Shown here: in pieces, positions 54,998 to 64,000 of the stretch | Numbering within the stretch: the stretch's first letter is position 1 | How the letters are laid out: each line of letters opens with the position of its first letter | Origin: Janthinobacterium sp051380735 | Lineage (GTDB): Bacteria > Pseudomonadota > Gammaproteobacteria > Burkholderiales > Burkholderiaceae_D | Length of the DNA stretch: 64,000 bases | Assembly (NCBI RefSeq): GCF_051380735.1 | Contig: NZ_JBNYXQ010000005.1 | Span: 248,001-312,000, forward strand | Direction: 5' to 3' | Made by a program: the position numbers and the translations under genes | The notes under the pieces: model-generated | The model's input: the letters and a program-made list of their open reading frames with translations, nothing else | The model's database searches: none | What the model was told of the DNA's origin: nothing

Positions 54998-57600
54998 TGC
55001 CTCCATTGAGCGCCCCCGCCGGCAGCACAACTTCTGCTTCGCGACGCTTGCTGTCACGCTGGCTGCTGCTGGGTGAATGGCGCGCCCATCCGGTGCGCGC
55101 GCTGGTCGCCATCCTGGCGATTGCCATCGGTGTTTCGCTGGGTTTTGCGATACACCTGATTAACGCGGCCGCCTTCAACGAGTTTTCCACTGCCGTTAAA
55201 AGTCTGTCGGGCCAGGCCGACGTGCAGGTGGCCGGGCGCGAAGCGCTGTTCGATGAAAGCATTTATCCATGGCTGGCGCAGCGCGAAGGCGTGGCCGTCG
55301 CCTCGCCGGTGCTGGAACTGCAGGCCGGCGTGGTCGATGGCGTGGACAGCAACGGCGGCCCGCTGCAGATACTGGCGCTTGACGTGTTTCGCGTCGGCTT
55401 TATTTCGCCCGACCTGATCGGCGCTGCTGGCGACGGCCAGCCGTTCGACACCCTGGCCGACGACGCCATCTTTCTGTCGCCGGCTGCGCTGCGCTGGCTC
55501 AATCTTGCCGAAGGCGGCAAGCTGGCCCTGCGCGCCGGCACCGGCAGCGTTTCACTGCGCGTAGCGGGGTCCCTGCAAAGGGCGCGCGCCGGCCAGCGCA
55601 TCGCCGTGATGGATATCGGCGCGGCCCAGTGGCGCTTCAACAAACTGGGGCAACTGTCGCGCATCGACCTGAAACTGCGCAATGGCGTGAACCGCGACGC
55701 CTTCCAGGCAGCACTGGCGCGCGAACTGGAAGCGCAATATCCGGGGCGCTTTCGGGTCGGCCAACCCAACGACGATAACCAGAACAGCCGCAACAACAAC
55801 CTCAGCCGCGCCTACCGGGTCAATCTGACTGTGCTGGCGCTGGTCGCCTTGTTCACCGGCGCCTTCCTGGTGTTTTCCACCCAGGCCTTGTCGGTGATAC
55901 GCCGGCGCAGCCAGTTCGCGCTGCTGCGCGTGCTGGGCATGGAACGCGCAAGCCTGCTGCGCCAGGTGCTGCTGGAAGGCACCAGCCTGGGCGTGGTGGG
56001 CGCGGCGCTGGGCATCGCTGCCGGCTACGCCCTGGCGGCCGTGGCGCTGCGCTTTTTCGGTGGCGACCTGGGCGCCGGCTACTTTGCCGGCGTGCAGCCG
56101 CAGGTGCAATTCACGCCGGTTGCGGCGTTTGTGTATTTTGCGCTGGGACTGGGCGTGGCCTTGCTCGGCTGCGCGGCCCCGGCACTGGAAGCGGCGCGTG
56201 CGGCGCCCGCCATCGCATTGAAGTCGGGCAGCGAAGAAGCCGTCACCACGCGCCTGGCCAAGAGCTGGCCGGCGCTGGCTTGCCTGGGCGTCGCCGGCCT
56301 CTTGAGCCAGTTGCCGCCGGTTTTTGAGCTGCCCTTGTTCGGCTACCTGTCGATCGCCCTGCTACTGATCGGCGCAATTGCCTTGATGCCGCAACTGGCC
56401 GCGCTGGTATTTCGGTGGCTGCACCGCGCCTGGCTGCGCACGGCGATCAGCGGGCGCTCGCCGGTCATCAGCCTGACCCTGGCGCGCCTCGCCAATGCCT
56501 CGGGCCAGGCCGGCATTGCCCTTGGTGGCGTGCTGTCGAGTTTCAGCCTGATGGTGGCAATGGCCATCATGGTGTCGAGTTTCCGCGTCTCGGTCGACAA
56601 CTGGCTGCTGCAGATCCTGCCGGCCGACGTGTATGCGCGCGCTGCCGCCACCGGCAGCACGGCAGGGCTAAATCCGCGCGAGCAAGACCTGATCGCCGCC
56701 CTGCCCGGCGTGGCCAGGGCCGACTTCCAGCGTGTGCGCAGCATGTCGCTGGCCGCTGACCGGCCCAATGTGGTGCTGATCGCGCGCCCCATCAACCGGC
56801 AAGACCCGGGCAAGAGCCTGGTGCTGGTCGGCGACAGCCTGCCGGTGCCCCCTGGTGCGACACCGGTCTGGCTGTCCGAGGCCGCCGCCGACCTGTACAA
56901 CCACAAGGCCGGCCAGCAGATAGACCTGCCGCTGGCCGGCGGCCTGCACCGCTTCTTTATCGCCGGCGTCTGGCGTGACTACGCACGTTCCAGCGGTTCC
57001 ATCCAGATGCCGCTCGACGCCTACCGCGCGATTACCAGGGACATGGATGTCAGCGACGCCGCTATCTGGCTGGACAAGGGTGTTTCCGCCTCCACGCTGA
57101 AGGAAAACCTGAAAACCCTGCCCTTTGGCGACAGCCTGGAAGTGTCGGAACCGTCGGCGATCCGTGCCCTGAGTCTGCAGATTTTTGATCGCAGCTTTGC
57201 CGTCACCTATCTGCTCGAGGCGATTGCGATCGTGATCGGCCTGTTTGGCGTGGCTGCCACGTTTTCCGCGCAGACCCTGGCGCGCGCGCGCGAGTTCGGC
57301 ATGCTGCGCCATGTCGGTGTCACGCGCGGCCAGATCCTCGGCATCCTGGCGTTCGAAGGCGGCGCCCTGACGGCGCTGGGGATCGCTACCGGCTTTGTGC
57401 TGGGCCTGTTGATCAGCTTTGTGCTGGTGTTTATCGTCAATCCACAATCGTTCCACTGGACCATGCAGCTGCATCTGCCCTGGCCCTTGATCGCCACCGT
57501 CGCCGGCGCACTGCTGGTGGCCGCTGCCACCACGGCGCTGGTCTCGGGCCGCCAGGCGCTGTCCGGTGGCCCCATCCGCGCTGTCAGGGAGGACTGGTAA
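54997..57600 (+). CDS. FtsX-like permease, large (YbbP/AttG type)
   Basis: An 867-residue membrane protein made of two FtsX-like permease halves with large periplasmic domains. Membrane helices lie near 35-55, 270-300, 325-345, 365-390, 410-470 and 735-860. Conserved segments include LRVLGMERASLLRQVLLEG and MLRHVGVTRGQILGILAFEGG. Such permeases work with a separate MacB/LolD-like ATPase, but no ATPase gene of that type is beside it. The start ATG at 54997 overlaps the DUF4124 stop. The AttH-like gene follows with a one-base overlap. Confidence 0.88.
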   Translation: MPPLSAPAGSTTSASRRLLSRWLLLGEWRAHPVRALVAILAIAIGVSLGFAIHLINAAAFNEFSTAVKSLSGQADVQVAGREALFDESIYPWLAQREGVAVASPVLELQAGVVDGVDSNGGPLQILALDVFRVGFISPDLIGAAGDGQPFDTLADDAIFLSPAALRWLNLAEGGKLALRAGTGSVSLRVAGSLQRARAGQRIAVMDIGAAQWRFNKLGQLSRIDLKLRNGVNRDAFQAALARELEAQYPGRFRVGQPNDDNQNSRNNNLSRAYRVNLTVLALVALFTGAFLVFSTQALSVIRRRSQFALLRVLGMERASLLRQVLLEGTSLGVVGAALGIAAGYALAAVALRFFGGDLGAGYFAGVQPQVQFTPVAAFVYFALGLGVALLGCAAPALEAARAAPAIALKSGSEEAVTTRLAKSWPALACLGVAGLLSQLPPVFELPLFGYLSIALLLIGAIALMPQLAALVFRWLHRAWLRTAISGRSPVISLTLARLANASGQAGIALGGVLSSFSLMVAMAIMVSSFRVSVDNWLLQILPADVYARAAATGSTAGLNPREQDLIAALPGVARADFQRVRSMSLAADRPNVVLIARPINRQDPGKSLVLVGDSLPVPPGATPVWLSEAAADLYNHKAGQQIDLPLAGGLHRFFIAGVWRDYARSSGSIQMPLDAYRAITRDMDVSDAAIWLDKGVSASTLKENLKTLPFGDSLEVSEPSAIRALSLQIFDRSFAVTYLLEAIAIVIGLFGVAATFSAQTLARAREFGMLRHVGVTRGQILGILAFEGGALTALGIATGFVLGLLISFVLVFIVNPQSFHWTMQLHLPWPLIATVAGALLVAAATTALVSGRQALSGGPIRAVREDW

Positions 57601-58688
57601 TGCGCCGTTCATTGTTATTGCTTCCGGCCTTGGTCCTGGTACTGACCTCGCCGGCTCTGGCCGCGCCGCCGGCATACGCGCCCGTCACGCCGCTGGCCGC
57701 CGGCCAGTCCCTGAAGCTGCCGCACGACTTCGGCGCCCACCCGGCCTACAAGACGGAATGGTGGTATGCCACCGGCTGGGTGAAAACCGCCAGCGGCGAG
57801 CAACTGGGCTACCAAGTGACGTTTTTTCGCAGCGCCACCGCCTTTGACGCCGGCAACCCGAGCGCGTTTGCGCCCAAACAGTTGATCATCGGCCATGCAG
57901 CCTTGTCCGACCCGAAAGTGGGCAAGCTGCTGCACGACGAAAAAAGCGCGCGCGAGGGCTTCGGCCTGGCCTATGCCAAAGTTGGCGACACCGACGTCAA
58001 GCTCGACGACTGGCGCATGCGGCGCGACAAGGACGGCAGCTACCAGGTCAGCCTGGCGGCGCGCGACTTCAACCTGCAACTGCGGCTGGCGCCGACGCAA
58101 GCCCCGCTGCTGCAGGGTGAGAATGGTTTTTCGCGCAAGGGCCCCCTGCTGGCACAGTCCAGTTACTACTACAGCGTGCCGCAGCTCGCTACCAGCGGCA
58201 CCATCGCCCGCACGGGCGGCAAGGCCGAAGCCGTGACGGGCACCACCTGGCTGGACCATGAGTGGTCAAGCCAGGTGCTCGACGAGAACGCCAGCGGCTG
58301 GAACTGGATAGGCGCCAACCTCGATGACGGTGGCGCCCTGATGGCCTTCCAGATCCGCAGCAAGACAGGTGCTAAACTATGGGCCCATGCCAGCTGGCGC
58401 GACGCCAGGGGCAAGGTGACGCAGTTTGCGCCGGGCGAGGTCGATTTCACGCCCACGCAGCTGTGGCGCTCGCCCCGCACCAAGGCCGAATACCCGGTCG
58501 CCACCGAGATCCGCACCGGCGCCACGCGCTGGCAGGTGACGCCGCTGCAGCCGGACCAGGAACTCGATTCGCGCCGCTCCACCGGCGCCGTCTACTGGGA
58601 AGGCGCGGTGACGGTCAGGCGCGATGGCCAGAGCGCCGGCCACGCCTACCTGGAAATGACCGGCTATGTGGCGCCGATGAAGCTTTAG
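57600..58688 (+). CDS. AttH/lipocalin-like exported protein
   Basis: A 362-residue secreted protein with a signal peptide (MRRSLLLLPALVLVLTSPALAA). The family block PAYKTEWWYATGWVKTASGEQLGYQVTFFR is at about 47-76 and the second block GTTWLDHEWSSQVLDENASGWNWIGANLDDG near 214-244. Members (AttH, carotenoid 1,2-hydratase-like) are two beta barrels and are found beside FtsX-type permeases; the function is unproven. One-base overlap with the permease gene shows coupling. Confidence 0.88.
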   Translation: MRRSLLLLPALVLVLTSPALAAPPAYAPVTPLAAGQSLKLPHDFGAHPAYKTEWWYATGWVKTASGEQLGYQVTFFRSATAFDAGNPSAFAPKQLIIGHAALSDPKVGKLLHDEKSAREGFGLAYAKVGDTDVKLDDWRMRRDKDGSYQVSLAARDFNLQLRLAPTQAPLLQGENGFSRKGPLLAQSSYYYSVPQLATSGTIARTGGKAEAVTGTTWLDHEWSSQVLDENASGWNWIGANLDDGGALMAFQIRSKTGAKLWAHASWRDARGKVTQFAPGEVDFTPTQLWRSPRTKAEYPVATEIRTGATRWQVTPLQPDQELDSRRSTGAVYWEGAVTVRRDGQSAGHAYLEMTGYVAPMKL

Positions 58689-58703
58689 AAATGCCAGGAA
58701 ATG

Positions 58704-58735
58704 CCGGGGCCAGACCTGACAGCTCTTGCCCCGGA
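58704..58735. repeat. Hairpin with degenerate REP-like core
   Basis: CCGGGGC and GCCCCGG enclose a loop containing CAGACCTGAC between the AttH-like gene and the ABC exporter. It may be a decayed relative of the GGGTCAGACCC elements, or just an mRNA-stabilising hairpin. Confidence 0.35.
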
Positions 58736-58765
58736 TCAGGAATATGTAAATCAAAGCGAAAACCA

Positions 58766-60613
<1,848 letters not shown>

Positions 60614-60621
60614 GGTTTGAC

Positions 60622-61293
60622 ATGAATGCCTTTTTTCACGCCAGTCTTGGCATTACCGATTTCTGGACTTTTTTGCTGGGCACGATCTTTATCGTGATAC
60701 TGCCTGGTCCCAACTCGATGTATGTGCTGTCGGTGGCCGCCCAGCGCGGCGTGAAGCCGGCCTACCAGGGCGCGGGCGGCATCTTTCTCGGTGACCTGAT
60801 CCTGATGGTGCTGTCGGCCTGCGGCGTGGCCTCCTTGCTGAAAGCCAGTCCGGCGCTGTTTTACGTGGTGAAGTATGTCGGTGCGGCCTACCTGGCCTGG
60901 ATCGGCGTGCAGATGCTGCTGGGCTGCTGGCGCAAGCTGCGTGCAAAAGGATCGACGCAAACGGCCGCTGCAGTGCCGCTGGCGCCCAGGGAAAGCAATC
61001 CGTTTCGCAAGGCGCTGATCATCAGCCTGATGAACCCGAAGGCGATCCTGTTCTTTATCTCCTTCTTTATCCAGTTTGTCGATCCGAATTTCTCCGCGCC
61101 GGCGCTGTCGTTTGTCGGCCTGGGACTGACGTGCCAGGTGATCAGTTTTACCTACCTGACCGCCATTATCTTTCTCGGTGCGCGCCTGGCCGAGACTTTC
61201 CGCCGCCGTCGCCGCCTGTCGGCCGGCATGGGCGGCGGCGTGGGCGCCATGTTTATCGGCTTTGGCGCGAAACTGGCCACCGCCACCTTGTAA
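60622..61293 (+). CDS. LysE family amino acid exporter (LeuE-like)
   Basis: A 223-residue membrane exporter with six predicted helices. The opening FLLGTIFIVILPGPNSMYVL contains the family PGPN motif, and ALIISLMNPKAILFFISFFIQFVD is the second signature. It most resembles leucine exporter LeuE. It sits between the ABC exporter and the aldolase-like gene, 8 and 15 bases from them. Confidence 0.9.
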   Translation: MNAFFHASLGITDFWTFLLGTIFIVILPGPNSMYVLSVAAQRGVKPAYQGAGGIFLGDLILMVLSACGVASLLKASPALFYVVKYVGAAYLAWIGVQMLLGCWRKLRAKGSTQTAAAVPLAPRESNPFRKALIISLMNPKAILFFISFFIQFVDPNFSAPALSFVGLGLTCQVISFTYLTAIIFLGARLAETFRRRRRLSAGMGGGVGAMFIGFGAKLATATL

Positions 61294-61308
61294 GTCACGG
61301 AGTTTTGC

Positions 61309-62421
61309 ATGAACGATCTTGAACTGCGCCAGCGCTGCCACACCATCGTGCCGGGCCAGCGCCAGCCGACGCCGGCCGCTACTTTTGCCGCCATGGCCGC
61401 CTGGTGCGAAGCCAACGACGTGGCGCACGACACATATGGCGAAGGCGCGCTGATTGAGGCCTTCGAGCAAAAGATCGCTGCGCTGCTGGGCTTTGAATCA
61501 GCCGTGTTCTGCATCACCGGCACCATGACGCAGGTCACCGCCCTGCGCCTGGCCTGCCAGGACCGCGGCTCGCGCCTGGTGGCCCTGCACCCGACCTCGC
61601 ATATCTTGCGCCACGAACGCGGCAACCATGAGCTGCTCGACCATTTCAAGGCGCTGTTGATTGGTGATGCGCACCGGCCCTGGACGGTGGACGACTTGCG
61701 TGCCGTGCCCGATGCGCTGGGGGCAGCGCAGGTGGAGTTGCCGATGCGTGAAATCGGCGGCCAATGCCCGTCCTGGGAGGAACTCAACGAGATCAAGCGC
61801 CACTGCCGCGAGCACAATATCCACCTGCATATGGATGGCGCGCGGCTGTGGGAAGCGCAGGCCGGTTTTGACCAGCCTTTGGCGTCGATATGCGACGGCT
61901 TCGATTCCGTCTATGTGTCGCTGTATAAAGGGATCGCGGGCCTCGGTGGCGCCGTGCTGGCCGGCAGCCCGTCCTTTGTTGCCAGGGCGCGCGCCTGGTT
62001 TCACCGCCAGGGCGGCAATATCGTGCACCGCACGCCGTATGTGGTGGCCGCCGCGATGCAGTTCGACGCGCGCCTCGCCGCCATGCCGCACTACTTTGCA
62101 CGCACCGAGTGGCTGTATGCGCTGCTGAAGGATTATCCGGCGATCGCCGTCAATCCGGCCCGCCCGCAAGCCAATATGCTGCATCTGCATCTGCCCGTCT
62201 CGCGCGAACGGGCGCTTGCCATCCGCAACCAGGTGGCCGAAGAACACGGCATCTGGCTGTTCGGCCGCGCCAGCCACGGCGCCTTGCCCAACCATAGCGT
62301 GGTGGAATGGTATGTGGGGGATCAGTTGCTGGAGATGGCCGACGATACCGTGCGGCAGGCGCTGGAGTTGCTGGTAGCGAGTTTGGGGTCCGACCCGTTG
62401 GGTGTTGGGTCGGACCCCTGA
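61309..62421 (+). CDS. Threonine aldolase-like PLP enzyme with REP-derived tail
   Basis: A 370-residue fold-type I PLP enzyme of the beta-eliminating lyase/threonine aldolase family. PLP lysine is in YVSLYKGIAGLGGA (about 200-213), with HLHMDGARLWEAQ before it (Asp binds the ring). It would split L-threonine or related beta-hydroxy amino acids to glycine and an aldehyde. The last codons, GSDPLGVGSDP, are encoded by a perfect REP-like palindrome that runs up to the stop, so the natural tail has been replaced or extended. The preceding exporter may remove a product; this is a guess. Confidence 0.88.
   Translation: MNDLELRQRCHTIVPGQRQPTPAATFAAMAAWCEANDVAHDTYGEGALIEAFEQKIAALLGFESAVFCITGTMTQVTALRLACQDRGSRLVALHPTSHILRHERGNHELLDHFKALLIGDAHRPWTVDDLRAVPDALGAAQVELPMREIGGQCPSWEELNEIKRHCREHNIHLHMDGARLWEAQAGFDQPLASICDGFDSVYVSLYKGIAGLGGAVLAGSPSFVARARAWFHRQGGNIVHRTPYVVAAAMQFDARLAAMPHYFARTEWLYALLKDYPAIAVNPARPQANMLHLHLPVSRERALAIRNQVAEEHGIWLFGRASHGALPNHSVVEWYVGDQLLEMADDTVRQALELLVASLGSDPLGVGSDP
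62385..62418. repeat. REP-like palindrome overlapping aldolase 3' end
   Basis: GGGGTCCGACCC (62385-62396) and GGGTCGGACCCC (62407-62418) are perfect 12-base inverted arms with a 10-base loop. They code for the last residues of the aldolase and end next to its TGA. The hairpin can act as transcription end or mRNA stabiliser. Confidence 0.85.
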
Positions 62422-62479
62422 TTTTTGCTAATACGACGGAACAGTATTTTAAAATTACGGGCAATGCAACGGAAGGCTG

Positions 62480-62504
62480 GGGTCAGACCCGGCGGGTCTG
62501 ACCC
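62480..62504. repeat. REP-like palindrome GGGTCAGACCC-GGC-GGGTCTGACCC
   Basis: Perfect 11-base arms separated by three bases between the aldolase and the FadL gene stops. Same motif family as 62385-62418; together they make a convergent terminator-like region. Confidence 0.85.
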
Positions 62505-62513
62505 TGACTACGC

Positions 62514-63947
62514 TTAAAACTTGTAGTTATAAGCAACACCTAGCAACTGCATGCGTGTCTTGAACAGGCCCTTGGTGGTTTCCCCGTTGCCCGTACAACC
62601 GGTCGTCACTGGCGAACATTGATTCGTGTAGTTGACGGCGGCGTCCTTGAAGTCGATGAAGCTGTAGGCCAGGTCCAGCGAGGAATTGGCGTTCAGCTTC
62701 CAGTTGGCGCCGATCGAGTATTGCATGCGGTCGCTGTCCGGCAGGGCCGGGTGGCGCAGTTCGGCGCTGCGCACGGGCGCCTGATCGTGGGCGATACCGG
62801 CACGCAGCAGCAGGTTGTCGCTGTATTTGTAGTTGGTGCCCAGCGATACGCGGTAGGTGTCTTTCCACTGCTGGCGGATGCGCTCATCGCCTTCGGCCGT
62901 CGGCGGGAACTGAATGTCCAGGTTCTGCAGGCGCGAAGTGCGGGTCCAGGTGACGTCGCCCATCAGCGCCCATTTGTCATCCATCTGGTGAAAGCCGTTG
63001 ACCGACAGGGTTTCCGGCGTGCGCAGTTCGACCAGTGCGCCCGAATTGACCTTGCGCGAGGCGGCAGCGATAAAGGCATTGACGGCCGCATTGTCCGACA
63101 CCTGCGAGAAGTCCCACACGGTATTGCCCTTGAGCTTGTGCGAGATCGACGAGCGGTAGGCAATGCCGACACGCGTGCCCTGGTCCAGCTGGTACAGATA
63201 GCCCAGGTTGAAGCCGTAGCCCCAGTCGTCACCATCCATCTCGGCGTGGCCGTCCTTGGCGCCGCGCAGTGCCGCGCCAGCGGCCTGGGCTGCAGCCAGG
63301 CCTTGTGTACGCGCGATATTGGTGATAAAGGCTGTCGAGGCGGCCGGCGCATTCTGCGCCAGGAAGGCCACGGAACCTGGCACGTCGACCGCCTGGCCCA
63401 GTTCGGCCTTCATGTGTTCTGCGGTTACGCCAAAGCCGAAGGAATGGTGTTCATTGACCTTGAAGGACACCGACGGGTTCAGCGCAATGGCTTCGAGCTT
63501 GATATTGCTGATCGCGTAGCGGCCGCTCCACTCGTTGCCGTAATCGAGCTTGGCGCCATATGGCACGAACAGGCCGACACCGAGGGTCCACTGGTCGTTG
63601 ATTTTCTTGCTGGCGTACAGGGCCGGCGCGAACACGGCGTCAGGTGCGTAATCCTTGGTGGTGCCGCCTGGCACGCGGTTGGTAAAGGTGCGCGAACCGG
63701 TGTCCTGGAAGGTCGAATGCGGCAGCACCAGGGTGCCGCCGCCGAGCAACTGCGTGCCTTCCAGGCGCGACAGGCCGGCCGGGTTGTAGAAAATGGTCGA
63801 GGCGTCGGATGCCTCGGCGCCATTGGCGTCTGCGCTACCCTGGCCGGACACGCTTTGCGAGCCGAAGCGGTAGCCCGATGCCTGGGCGGTGGTGGACAGG
63901 CCGGCCAGAGCGGCGGCGATGATCAGGGGCAGGTACGATGGTTTCAA
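62514..63947 (-). CDS. FadL/OmpP1 family outer membrane porin
   Basis: A 477-residue outer membrane beta-barrel with a signal peptide (cleavage after TTAQA near residue 23) and the FadL N-terminal hatch motif GYRFGSQSVSGQGSADANGAEASDASTIFYNPAGLSRL. It ends GVAYNYKF with the C-terminal aromatic expected by the BAM complex. FadL proteins carry long-chain fatty acids or other hydrophobic compounds across the outer membrane. The start is TTG at 63947; no in-frame ATG or GTG exists before an upstream stop. AGAGAGA lies before it. Promoter would be at the window edge. Confidence 0.9.
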   Translation of the reverse strand: MKPSYLPLIIAAALAGLSTTAQASGYRFGSQSVSGQGSADANGAEASDASTIFYNPAGLSRLEGTQLLGGGTLVLPHSTFQDTGSRTFTNRVPGGTTKDYAPDAVFAPALYASKKINDQWTLGVGLFVPYGAKLDYGNEWSGRYAISNIKLEAIALNPSVSFKVNEHHSFGFGVTAEHMKAELGQAVDVPGSVAFLAQNAPAASTAFITNIARTQGLAAAQAAGAALRGAKDGHAEMDGDDWGYGFNLGYLYQLDQGTRVGIAYRSSISHKLKGNTVWDFSQVSDNAAVNAFIAAASRKVNSGALVELRTPETLSVNGFHQMDDKWALMGDVTWTRTSRLQNLDIQFPPTAEGDERIRQQWKDTYRVSLGTNYKYSDNLLLRAGIAHDQAPVRSAELRHPALPDSDRMQYSIGANWKLNANSSLDLAYSFIDFKDAAVNYTNQCSPVTTGCTGNGETTKGLFKTRMQLLGVAYNYKF

Positions 63948-64000
63948 GTGGGTCTCTCTTTATTTTTGCATGCTTGTTGTCTCGGGCATGGCAAGCGTGA

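Overview
This 64 kb window is chromosomal DNA of a GC-rich betaproteobacterium. Gene content and order (aroP-type permease, monomeric isocitrate dehydrogenase, homogentisate dioxygenase, the gloB / methyltransferase / rnhA / dnaQ block, upp, aidB, aroC, wrbA-DUF2069) point to the Oxalobacteraceae, probably a Janthinobacterium/Duganella/Massilia relative. That placement comes from protein recognition only. There is no rRNA, CRISPR array, insertion sequence or recognisable prophage; one tRNA gene is present.

Layout. 1-4.9 kb: small membrane and acetyltransferase genes, a GntR regulator/SDR pair and an aroP-like permease, with a palindromic candidate operator between regulator and permease. 4.9-13 kb: the most unusual part. 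A 525-residue protein of unknown function is followed by an AT-rich leader, three tandem phage-tail-collar-domain proteins (microcystin-dependent-protein type), a PRMT-like methyltransferase coupled to a DUF6916 protein, and divergently an overlapping GNAT / Asp-Asn beta-hydroxylase-like / sulfotransferase operon. It looks like a set of collar proteins with four candidate modifying enzymes. 13-20.4 kb: alcohol dehydrogenase, KGG-type stress protein, hemerythrin, monomeric IDH, and a serine hydrolase gene broken by two frameshifts (one at a CTGG tetranucleotide repeat). 20.4-28.5 kb: LysR/hmgA, DUF1176, a chemotaxis receptor, LysR/SDR, and a lower-GC orphan SUKH (SMI1/KNR4) immunity gene beside tRNA-Val.

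28.5-37.8 kb: housekeeping genes dnaQ, rnhA, a methyltransferase, gloB, aceB with a divergent LysR gene, a cold shock gene with an extended -10 promoter, an Hpt protein, upp and aidB. 38-45.7 kb: c-di-GMP signalling (PAS-GGDEF-EAL overlapping an HDOD gene; REC-DUF3369-GGDEF-EAL) around aroC, then a CBS-domain protein. 45.8-52 kb: 2OG-Fe(II) oxygenase, O-acetylhomoserine sulfhydrylase, alpha/beta hydrolase, a large WG-repeat/DUF6630-like protein and a YihY membrane protein. 52.1-62.4 kb: a long run of tightly packed plus-strand genes (wrbA, DUF2069, FAD oxidoreductase, DUF4124, FtsX-type permease, AttH-like protein, ABC exporter, LysE-family exporter, threonine-aldolase-like enzyme) ended by REP-like GGGTC/GACCC palindromes, one of which supplies the last codons and sits against the stop of the aldolase gene. 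A FadL-type porin gene closes the window.

Genes are packed tightly; stop/start overlaps of the ATGA, GTGA and TAATG kind are frequent and show translationally coupled operons. Starts were moved from the longest open frame where ribosome binding sites or family alignment argued for it.
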